Source: a bacterium
GTDB taxonomy: Bacteria > Spirochaetota > UBA4802 > UBA5550
Length of the DNA: 41,181 nucleotides
Direction: 5' to 3'
NCBI GenBank assembly: GCA_024224995.1
Contig: JAAENB010000665.1
Coordinates: 1-41,181, forward strand
Each line of letters begins with the position of its first letter. The stretch's first letter is position 1. Both the position numbers and the translations under genes were made by a program. Positions 15,461 to 21,536 of the stretch are shown here, one piece after another. Under the pieces are notes generated by a model. It did no database searches and was not told the DNA's origin. It saw nothing but the letters and a program-made list of their open reading frames with translations.

Positions 15461-16023
15461 TATAAAAGGTCTCCCAGTTCATCAATATTTTTTTCTTTTT
15501 TTAAATAATCCAATATGGTTTTAACAATTTTATCATAGCGGTATTGAACCCCCGTTTTAGACATCCCAATCTCTCTGCCGGCATCCCGGTAAGAATAGTT
15601 ATGAACAGCAATAAGGTCAAATATCGTTAAATCGAGATCGTCTGAAATATTTTCATCTAAGGCTTCGGTAATAATAATGCGCGCGTCCTTGAAACCGTTT
15701 ATAAAGGTCAGCTCAACAGCACCGGAAGCCTCATCCATAGCAACATCTTTTGGCATCTTTTTTACGTCCTGAAAATAATCGTATAGTTTATTCCTGGTAG
15801 TGGCAAGGAGCCACTGTCGAACGTTTTCAATTGTATCATTTTTTTCCTCATTGGAAATATGCAAAAGAAATGCTAAAAACACTTCCTGGGTTAAATCCTG
15901 GGTTGTTTCGGTATTCCCAATTTTCGTATAAATCGCGCCATTAATTATAGCCCGGTATTCTTTGAACTGTTCTGAAAAATATGTATTTCTCTTATCCAGA
16001 ACAGCAATATTTGAAGATGTCAT
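15460..16023 (-). CDS. ECF-type RNA polymerase sigma factor
   Basis: The 187-residue protein has the two-domain ECF layout. Region 2 is at about 22-90, with QDLTQEVFLAFLLHI (core-polymerase contact helix) and NVRQWLLATTRNKLYDYFQD (minus-10 recognition). Region 4 is at about 128-180, where NYSYRDAGREIGMSKTGVQY followed by RYDKIV is the helix-turn-helix for the minus-35 element. Region 3 is absent, as expected. AGGAG lies 7 bases before the ATG. The gene leads an operon with the anti-sigma-like, CsgG-like and FG-GAP genes, and a duplicated promoter motif precedes both it and the divergent operon. It therefore most likely drives its own transcription and both arms of the island. The exact ECF subgroup was not determined. 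Confidence 0.85.
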   Translation of the reverse strand: MTSSNIAVLDKRNTYFSEQFKEYRAIINGAIYTKIGNTETTQDLTQEVFLAFLLHISNEEKNDTIENVRQWLLATTRNKLYDYFQDVKKMPKDVAMDEASGAVELTFINGFKDARIIITEALDENISDDLDLTIFDLIAVHNYSYRDAGREIGMSKTGVQYRYDKIVKTILDYLKKEKNIDELGDLL

Positions 16024-16073
16024 ATTTAGACTCCTGAATTATATGTGCCAGAGTTAAACTCTTATACATATAT

Positions 16074-16204
16074 AGTCTGATTTTACCCCGATATCGTACG
16101 GAACTTTTTTTCAAATTCTAATTTTTTTTTCATTTTTACCTAAAAAATCTTTTTTTAACAAAATCCAAAAAAAGTTCCGTACGATTTGGCCCTAAAATCA
16201 GACT
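16074..16204. promoter_or_regulatory. Mirror-image divergent promoter pair, probable ECF sigma target
   Basis: Two 38-base arms (16074-16111 and 16167-16204) are inverted copies. Each reads outward as A7-GTTCCGTACGAT, then 7 bases that differ, then TAAAATCAGACT. The 19-base and 12-base blocks match exactly between arms while the 7 bases between them do not, which is what two kept promoter boxes look like. Taking TTCCGT as minus-35 and TCAGAC as minus-10 gives a 17-base spacing. It predicts starts near 16067 (sigma operon) and 16211 (STAS operon), with leaders of about 45 and 60 bases, each holding a good ribosome site. Alternatively the element binds a dimeric regulator. The 55 bases between the arms are almost all A/T. 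Confidence 0.65.
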
Positions 16205-16269
16205 TATATTATAAACAGGTTAATATTAAGCAATTACTATACCAAGCGGGGGCACAGAGGAGAAGCCTG

Positions 16270-16605
16270 ATGAAAACAGAGCAATACAAAAGCGGGGTAC
16301 TAATATTGCATACCGGGAAAGAATGCAATTACAGAACAGGCGGGGCAATGGAGACGATCCTGGAGGACTATTCCGGGGAAGAGCTCAAGGTAATAGGGGT
16401 CAATGGAGAGGGCATGACCTTTATTGATTCAATAGGCGTGGGCGGGCTCATAAGGGTGGCCCGGTACAGCAAAGAGAATGGCATTACGTTCGTGGTTTAC
16501 GGATTAAGCGCGGTTATGGAGGAGCTCTTTAAAAAGAACCAGTGGGACAAAATTTTTAAGCTCGTAAGCAAACAGAAATTTGAACAAACATATTCAGGAG
16601 ATTAA
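16270..16605 (+). CDS. STAS-domain protein (anti-anti-sigma type)
   Basis: The 111-residue protein is a single STAS domain: VLILHTGKECN as first strand, LKVIGVNGEG, then MTFIDSIGVGGLIRVARY, with Ser54 directly after Asp53. That is the position phosphorylated in SpoIIAA/RsbV-type switches. It ends with GITFVVYGLSAVMEELF and a helix. In known systems the unphosphorylated form binds an anti-sigma/kinase and frees a sigma factor. No serine kinase (RsbW-type) or PP2C phosphatase is encoded nearby. I chose the ATG at 16270 because GAGGAG lies 7 bases upstream; the frame is open further but has no better start. It is the first gene of the arm divergent from the sigma factor and shares its promoter element. 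Confidence 0.8.
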   Translation: MKTEQYKSGVLILHTGKECNYRTGGAMETILEDYSGEELKVIGVNGEGMTFIDSIGVGGLIRVARYSKENGITFVVYGLSAVMEELFKKNQWDKIFKLVSKQKFEQTYSGD

Positions 16606-16612
16606 AAACATC

Positions 16613-16921
16613 ATGGAAGGGAGAACGGATTTAAATTACCGGCAAAGAGAAGGGAAAAAAGGCGAAGCAGTTTTTTATCTTTTAGACAGCATAATGGATT
16701 TCGACAGGGCGTTGTTGCTGGGAGGAGTGCTTGATACATTTATTGAGAACAATACCCGGAATATTATTGTTGATATGCCTGAAGTAAAGGACGCGGACCC
16801 GGTAATATGGTCGGTCCTTAGTGTGGCAAAGATGAATCAGAACAATAAAGGGAACACACTACAGGTAATAAACTTTGATTTGCCGGACCAGGTAAAAGAG
16901 GAATGGGAGATCAATGATTAG
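16613..16921 (+). CDS. Degenerate STAS-like protein
   Basis: The 102-residue product follows the same strand-helix order as the STAS protein before it: AVFYLLDSIMDFDRALLLGG, then NIIVDMPEVKDADPVIWSVL, then GNTLQVINFDLPDQV. In the place of the D-S-x-G phosphorylation loop it has D60-A-D-P, so the phospho-acceptor Ser is missing and an acidic residue stands near it. It would be a fixed, non-switching partner or a dimer mate for the upstream STAS protein. The start at 16613 has AGGAG 12 bases upstream; the longer frame from a TTG at 16580 would overlap the upstream gene by 26 bases and is less likely. The STAS call rests on pattern, not on a strong signature. Confidence 0.55.
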   Translation: MEGRTDLNYRQREGKKGEAVFYLLDSIMDFDRALLLGGVLDTFIENNTRNIIVDMPEVKDADPVIWSVLSVAKMNQNNKGNTLQVINFDLPDQVKEEWEIND

Positions 16922-17023
16922 CGGACTCGTCGCGGGATGCGCGGTGGGGCTTCTTGCGGCCCTTATTACACACATTATATTTTACTCAAATTACAAAAAC
17001 TAATAATTAAGGAGATTAAAACC

Positions 17024-17842
17024 ATGAGAACAAATATTTTAAAACAGCTTTCCGGGTTTATAATTATATCTGCCCTGATATTTTCCGGGTGTGAAGAGGG
17101 GCTAACCAGTAATGATTCGGGAGAAAATTTCAGCTTTTCCGATATCTATACCCGGGTAGATGAAATGCGGAAAGAGATTGAAAGTTTAAAACAGGCAGTA
17201 TCATCAAATTCCGGAAGCGGTAGTGAGCCCGGTACCGGGGAAACCTCCCACCTGGGCGAGGTTTTTTCCGGCGTATCCAGAACCGGGGATACAATAATTT
17301 TTAGCGGGGTGAATGTACAAATAGTGAACGGAACCGGGTCAACCGCCGGAGAGGTGAATGGTCTGGGCAACCTGTTTCTCGGTTATAATGAGCAGCGTAC
17401 GTATGGAAACGAGCGGACCGGATCGCATAATATTGTGGTTGGTCAGTTGAATAATTTTTCATCTTACGGCGGAATTGTAACGGGGTATTATAATTCTATT
17501 AGCGGGTGGTATTCCTGCGTAAGCGGCGGGAGTTATAACAGGGCAGCGGGTCATTTTTCCGGTGTAGGCGGCGGGAGTTATAATCTTGCCGGAGGCAATA
17601 GTTCAAGTGTTTCCGGGGGCATGGAAAATACCGCAAGCGGCATGCATTCAAGCGTAAGCGGGGGAAGCAGGAACACTGCCGGTAATTTGCATTCCAGTGT
17701 AAGCGGCGGAGTTTATAATATTGCTGCCGGAGAGAGCTCCAGTGTTACGGGGGGAATGGATAATTCCGCGAACGGCTTATCTTCTACGATTAGCGGAGGC
17801 AGGTCGAATATTGTTGATGGTGAATATTCTGCTGCGCCTTAA
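17024..17842 (+). CDS. Lipoprotein with YadA-type head repeats, probably truncated
   Basis: The 272-residue product has a lipoprotein signal ending LIFSGC, then FSFSDIYTRVDEMRKEIESL, a short coiled coil. This start matches that of the S74 lipoprotein at 4450-5733. From about 90 it turns into repeats of roughly 14-16 residues (SVSGGMENTASGMHS, SVSGGSRNTAGNLHS, SVSGGVYNIAAGESS, SVTGGMDNSANGLSS), the left-handed beta-roll type of YadA/Hep-Hag adhesin heads. It ends abruptly after the last repeat with GEYSAAP and stop. There is no coiled stalk, barrel or S74 chaperone, so it may have lost its C-terminus. Two perfect hairpins follow at once. AAGGAG lies before the ATG at 17024. It is the third gene after the two STAS genes and so probably under the same control. 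Confidence 0.75.
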   Translation: MRTNILKQLSGFIIISALIFSGCEEGLTSNDSGENFSFSDIYTRVDEMRKEIESLKQAVSSNSGSGSEPGTGETSHLGEVFSGVSRTGDTIIFSGVNVQIVNGTGSTAGEVNGLGNLFLGYNEQRTYGNERTGSHNIVVGQLNNFSSYGGIVTGYYNSISGWYSCVSGGSYNRAAGHFSGVGGGSYNLAGGNSSSVSGGMENTASGMHSSVSGGSRNTAGNLHSSVSGGVYNIAAGESSSVTGGMDNSANGLSSTISGGRSNIVDGEYSAAP

Positions 17843-17851
17843 ATGGGAGTT

Positions 17852-17888
17852 GGCACCTCAGAGCTCTTATAAAGAGCTCTGAGGTGCC
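17852..17888. repeat. Perfect 17-bp hairpin, 3-base loop
   Basis: GGCACCTCAGAGCTCTT (17852-17868), loop ATA, and the exact inverse (17872-17888). It starts 10 bases after the stop of the YadA-head lipoprotein. No T-run follows, so it is not a standard intrinsic terminator, although so strong a stem could still stop polymerase or protect the mRNA end. Confidence 0.85.
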
Positions 17889-17891
17889 GGA

Positions 17892-17927
17892 CACTATTTA
17901 TGTGAGTTAAAACTCACATAAATAGTG
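17892..17927. repeat. Second perfect 17-bp hairpin, 2-base loop
   Basis: CACTATTTATGTGAGTT (17892-17908), loop AA, exact inverse at 17911-17927. It directly follows the hairpin at 17852-17888, 3 bases apart, but its sequence is unrelated, so the two did not arise by duplication. Confidence 0.85.
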
Positions 17928-18306
17928 CAAATTGTGAAAAAAAACCACATAATCCGGGAAAATACTTGTCAAATGTCAACAAATACATATACTTTGCGGA
18001 TTATAATTCAGGTCTGAAGTATGTTCATCAGGGGCGCTAAGAATTGACAGGTAGTATTTCTCAATTTTTAGCATGCAGAGCCACTGGTACAAGCATACTG
18101 CGGCAAAAGGAGGTTTAATAAAGTCTCTTCTATATAAGAAGGATTTTTTTTAGGGATCACACCGAACCAAAATTTAACTAAAAAACATTGTATACCAAAC
18201 AATACAAAGTTATTGATAAATTTACGTACGGCCAGATCCAAATAACCAAATAATAATAATTATAATACAATCATCTAATAAAATTTAAATATTATGAGAG
18301 GGTGCT
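17928..18306 (+). other. Gene-free leader region of the ferredoxin oxidoreductase operon
   Basis: No gene of credible length is seen in these 379 bases. Short open frames (the longest from ATG 17974, 14 codons) lack ribosome sites. An AAAAGGAGGTTTAATAA sequence near 18105 looks like a ribosome site but is followed only by a short frame without ATG. The part from 18170 to 18295 is very AT-rich and probably holds the promoter of the operon; I cannot choose one box pair with confidence. Confidence 0.35.
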
Positions 18307-18552
18307 ATGCCAGAACTTTATGCTGACACGGCCAAAAACAAGGTACTTTTTGGCCAATGGTTTCGCTGTACCGGATGTAATTATTGCCTTGAGGTATGTC
18401 CTAAAGACGTACTTATCAGTGCAGCGGTTCGAAATGTAAAATTAGCGTATCCGCCACAACTCAAAGAGGAGACTGCTTGCTCTTTTTGCAGAAATTGCGA
18501 GCTTGTTTGTCCTCATCACGCGATTTATGTAGTGGAGGCCGCTAATGGATAA
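18307..18552 (+). CDS. korD: 2-oxoacid:ferredoxin oxidoreductase, delta (ferredoxin) subunit
   Basis: The 81-residue protein has two 4Fe-4S clusters: CTGCNYCLEVCPKDVL (C-x2-C-x2-C-x3-CP) and CSFCRNCELVCPHHAI. It is the electron-carrying small subunit of the four-part oxidoreductase encoded here and passes electrons from the catalytic subunits to soluble ferredoxin in the cytoplasm. The short length and lack of extra domains match KorD/VorD. A GAGAGGGTG sequence lies before the ATG. Its end overlaps the start of the alpha-subunit gene by 8 bases, so the genes are co-translated. The order D-A-B-C is the usual order for 2-oxoglutarate or branched-chain 2-oxoacid enzymes; motifs do not separate the two. 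Confidence 0.88.
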   Translation: MPELYADTAKNKVLFGQWFRCTGCNYCLEVCPKDVLISAAVRNVKLAYPPQLKEETACSFCRNCELVCPHHAIYVVEAANG

Positions 18553-19711
18553 AAGATTATCACCAGGAACACATGTATTAATGGCAAACGAGGCTATGGC
18601 CGAAGGTGCTATTGCCGCGGGATGCCGGTTTTTTGCCGGGTATCCTATTACTCCGCAAAACGAAGTCCCCGAGACCATGAGTAAAAAGCTTCCACTGGTT
18701 GGCGGTACGTTTATTCAAATGGAAGATGAGATGGCTTCCATTGGCGCGTGCTACGGTGCTGCCATGACGGGAGAAAAAGTTATGACCTCAACTTCGGGCG
18801 CGGGCTTCTGTCTTATGCAGGAATTTATTAGCCTTGCCGCTTACAATGAAGTGCCAATGGTCATTGGGAACGTGGGACGGGTTTCTCCGGGCTCGGGAAT
18901 CGTGAGTCTTCCTCATATGGGTGAAGTTAACCAGGCCAGGTGGGGCGGAAACGGCGATTATGAAATTATTGCCCTTGCTCCTGCTACTGCCCAGGAATCA
19001 TTCGACTTCGCTATTGAAGCGTTTAACCTTGCAGAAAAATGGCGGACTCCGGTAGTCATCCTGAGTGACGCTTTTCACGGCCATATAAGAGAAAAAGTTG
19101 TTGTCCCTACGGATGAAGAGCTGGCCGAAAGGATCGTGGTAAGAAAAGAAGCTACGGAAGAAGACATTACCCGTAATATTTATTACTCATGCAAAGTGGG
19201 CGACGAAATATTCACTCCGCCATTACCTAAGATTGGAAGCGATTACTTCCCAGCCTGGTCTACCACTATTTCCCATAACAACACTGGTTTTCCCAACTTT
19301 GATGCCGGCATTCACCTTGCCGATACACAAACTATTTGCGACAAATTGACCAAAAACAACGAAGAAATTTGCCGGGTCGATTCATATTATATGGACGATG
19401 CTGAGGTTGCTGTTATCGCTTACGGGCTCCCTTTCCGTACCGCTCTTCGAGCAGTAAGGGAACTTCGCAGTGAAGGAGTAAAAGCCGGTCTGCTTCGTCT
19501 TATTACGGTTTGGCCATTTGCCGAAACAGCTGTTACTGAAGCAGCCAAACAGGTTAAGAACATTATTGTTCCCGAGATTAACCTGGGGCAGCTTTTTATT
19601 GAAGTAGAAAGAGCTGCGGCAAAAGAAGGTACTGCCTGTCATTTGATCCCACAAATTGGCAGGCTCCATGAACCAAAAGAAATTATCGCTAAAATAAAGG
19701 AGGTGATATAA
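18545..19711 (+). CDS. korA: 2-oxoacid:ferredoxin oxidoreductase, alpha subunit
   Basis: The 388-residue protein carries the pyrimidine-binding domain of the TPP enzyme. Landmarks are GCRFFAGYPITPQNEVPETM near the start, FIQMEDEMASIGACYGAAM with the catalytic Glu that activates TPP, and TSTSGAGFCLMQEFISLA. The middle holds WRTPVVILSDAFHGH, and the C-terminal transketolase-like domain includes VAVIAYGLPFRTALRAVREL. Together with the beta subunit it decarboxylates a 2-oxoacid (probably 2-oxoglutarate) and forms the acyl-CoA, or works in reverse to fix CO2. The length is normal for KorA. The stop overlaps the beta-subunit ATG by one base. Confidence 0.92.
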   Translation: MDKRLSPGTHVLMANEAMAEGAIAAGCRFFAGYPITPQNEVPETMSKKLPLVGGTFIQMEDEMASIGACYGAAMTGEKVMTSTSGAGFCLMQEFISLAAYNEVPMVIGNVGRVSPGSGIVSLPHMGEVNQARWGGNGDYEIIALAPATAQESFDFAIEAFNLAEKWRTPVVILSDAFHGHIREKVVVPTDEELAERIVVRKEATEEDITRNIYYSCKVGDEIFTPPLPKIGSDYFPAWSTTISHNNTGFPNFDAGIHLADTQTICDKLTKNNEEICRVDSYYMDDAEVAVIAYGLPFRTALRAVRELRSEGVKAGLLRLITVWPFAETAVTEAAKQVKNIIVPEINLGQLFIEVERAAAKEGTACHLIPQIGRLHEPKEIIAKIKEVI

Positions 19712-20646
19712 TGTCTCCAAACACAAAAGAAATAAAAGACGAATCCCTTAGTGATGATGTTCGCGGTGAAGCCGCCAAGGCCGCATTAGTGGCGGAACGG
19801 TCGGAAAAACCGGAACATCCTTTGACACAAAATACATTATTAGGGTCCATAATCGGTTCTCCTCATAACATTTTATGCCCCGGATGCGGGTACGGCGCTA
19901 TCGCCTTTGCCATTACCAGAGTCCTCACGGAACTTGATATGCCGGTAAAGAATTTCCCCATTGTTACGGGAATCGGGTGTTACACCGGTCTTCCCACGAT
20001 TTTGCCGCCTCGGCAGGCAATTAACGCTCTTCACGGCAGAGCCCTGCCCCTTGCTACGGGTATTAAACTTTCAGCTCCTCACATGAAGCCCATTGTATTA
20101 ACGGGCGACGGCGACTGTCTTGCTATTGGCGGCGCTCACTTTATTAATACCTGCCGCAGGAACCTGGATGCTGTTGTTATTATGCTTCACAACAATGTCT
20201 ATGGCATGACCGGCGGACAGCTGGCTCCCACCATGAAAAAAGGAGAAAAAGCGACAACTGCTCCTTACGGATTCCAGGAAGAATCCTTTAACGCGGTTGA
20301 TATCGCTATTGCTTCAGGGGCCACGCATGTTGCCCGGTGGACCTCGGTTCATATTAGAGAGTTTCAGCGCACCCTTAAAAAGGCTATTGCTCACAAAGGT
20401 CTCTCGTTTATTGAAATGATCTCTACCTGCCCTACCAATTACGGGCGCAGGAACGGGCTTCCCACTCCTCTTGATACTTTCAGATGGGTCCGGGACAGTT
20501 CCGTTAGTATTAAAGACGCGGAAAAACTGAGCGACGAAGAAAAAGAGAATAAATTTGTTATTGGCGAGTTCAAGGACGTACAGCGTCCGGAGCTCAGTGA
20601 AAACTATCAGCATCTTATTAGAACAGCCAGGGGGGAAAACGTATGA
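19711..20646 (+). CDS. korB: 2-oxoacid:ferredoxin oxidoreductase, beta (TPP-binding) subunit
   Basis: The 311-residue protein binds thiamine diphosphate: CPGCGYGAIAFAI near residue 50 and the motif GDGDCLAIGGAHFINTCRRN, followed by HNNVYGMTGGQLAPT, the Mg-diphosphate site typical of this family. A slightly long, charged N-terminal tail of about 45 residues (KDESLSDDVRGEAAKAALVA) precedes the fold; such a tail is not part of the usual core. AAGGAGG lies 7 bases before the ATG, the strongest ribosome site of the operon. It overlaps the gamma gene by 4 bases (ATGA). Confidence 0.93.
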   Translation: MSPNTKEIKDESLSDDVRGEAAKAALVAERSEKPEHPLTQNTLLGSIIGSPHNILCPGCGYGAIAFAITRVLTELDMPVKNFPIVTGIGCYTGLPTILPPRQAINALHGRALPLATGIKLSAPHMKPIVLTGDGDCLAIGGAHFINTCRRNLDAVVIMLHNNVYGMTGGQLAPTMKKGEKATTAPYGFQEESFNAVDIAIASGATHVARWTSVHIREFQRTLKKAIAHKGLSFIEMISTCPTNYGRRNGLPTPLDTFRWVRDSSVSIKDAEKLSDEEKENKFVIGEFKDVQRPELSENYQHLIRTARGENV

Positions 20647-21197
20647 GAACTGAAATAAAAGTTGCCGGTTTTGGCGGCCAGGGAGTTGTTACCTTAAGCA
20701 TGCTCTTTGTAACTGCCATCAACCTTTACACAAACAAGGCTGCCTCGCAAACAGACGCCTACGGTCCACAGGCCCGGGGCGGTGACTGCTGGGCTGAAGT
20801 GGTTATTGATGATGACGATATCGATTTTCCCAAGACTATCGCGCCCGATTACAGTATTTTTCTGTCCCAGGTGGCGTTCCGCTCTTTTGCCAATGACGCA
20901 AAAGACGGGGGGATGATAATCCTTGACCCTTCACTGGTTACTGTTCCCGAGGACTTTGAAAAAAGCGTAAGCATCCTTGAACTCCCGGTGCAGGATATTG
21001 CTCTTGATGAGTTCGAGAATAGTCTTGTGGCAAACATCATTCTTTTTGCCGCTTTTGTGGGCACCAATGATCTCATTCCTCTTGACGCTGCCCGTCTGGC
21101 AGTAGAGAAAATCGTTCCGCCTAAGGCTCTGGAAGAGAATATGAAAGCGTTTGAACGTGGATTGGAGCTGGCTGAGACGATAAAGCAGGCTGCTTAA
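20643..21197 (+). CDS. korC: 2-oxoacid:ferredoxin oxidoreductase, gamma subunit
   Basis: The 184-residue protein has the gamma-subunit fold, which binds the CoA part: VAGFGGQGVVTLSMLF at the start, then SQTDAYGPQARGGDCWAEVV, then the Rossmann-like remainder. These two motifs are characteristic of KorC/VorC/PorC. It completes the set of four subunits in order D-A-B-C, all overlapping, so the complex is made in equal amounts from one transcript. A strong terminator follows 26 bases after the stop. Confidence 0.92.
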   Translation: MRTEIKVAGFGGQGVVTLSMLFVTAINLYTNKAASQTDAYGPQARGGDCWAEVVIDDDDIDFPKTIAPDYSIFLSQVAFRSFANDAKDGGMIILDPSLVTVPEDFEKSVSILELPVQDIALDEFENSLVANIILFAAFVGTNDLIPLDAARLAVEKIVPPKALEENMKAFERGLELAETIKQAA

Positions 21198-21222
21198 ATT
21201 CATAAAGAGTTTCATAAATAAG

Positions 21223-21263
21223 AAACCCTCTAAGCCGGGTCTGCCGGTTTAGAGGGTTTTTTT
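21223..21263. terminator. Intrinsic terminator of the kor operon
   Basis: AAACCCTCTAAGCCGG (21223-21238) pairs with CCGGTTTAGAGGGTTT (21244-21259), 16 pairs with one G-T pair, around a 5-base loop. It runs into seven T. It also lies within the last codons of the minus-strand small gene at 21230-21385. Confidence 0.92.
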
Positions 21264-21385
21264 ATCAAACTTTTACTTTTTCTTCTAACCTCACTCCAGG
21301 GGATACTTGATTGAGGGTTCTCTTTATATTCATTATATCTTTGCTGTAGAAGCCGCATTTCTTCTGAATTGATTTCACTATCCAT
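21230..21385 (-). CDS. Small addiction-module (antitoxin-like) protein, orphan
   Basis: A 51-codon frame starting MDSEINSEEMRLLQQRYNEY with AAAGGAG placed 6 bases before the ATG. The stretch YNEYKENPQSSIPWSEVRRK matches the C-terminal consensus of the putative addiction module component family (TIGR02574/Unstab_antitox), in which E-x-P-x-x-x-I-P-W-x-E-V is the hallmark. Family members are normally about 70-80 residues with an additional N-terminal helix, which is missing here. No RelE/ParE-type toxin gene is visible on either side. Its last codons lie inside the kor terminator. It is either a decayed antitoxin or a free-standing one that answers a toxin elsewhere. Confidence 0.6.
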   Translation of the reverse strand: MDSEINSEEMRLLQQRYNEYKENPQSSIPWSEVRRKSKSLIKKPSKPADPA

Positions 21386-21536
21386 CGGCTACTCCTTTAA
21401 TTTAAATAATAACCTATACATAATTCAAGCACAATGGGCGTTTTTATCAAGTCAAATACCTGCTCCAATTATCCCCATTATTTTGTTGATTTTTTCAGCC
21501 CCCCTGCTAATATATGTATAATTCCGGAGGATATGC

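Noticed and set aside
17500..17830. Regular short DNA repeats that could suggest a CRISPR array
   Set aside because: The repeats are in frame, unequal and encode YadA-type head units (SVSGG...N-x-A-x-G); there are no constant repeats with unique spacers and no cas genes.
18090..18170. Possible leader peptide or small gene after AAAAGGAGGTTTAATAA
   Set aside because: The ribosome-like site is followed by no ATG, GTG or TTG start at a suitable distance, only by an 11-codon frame without a start.
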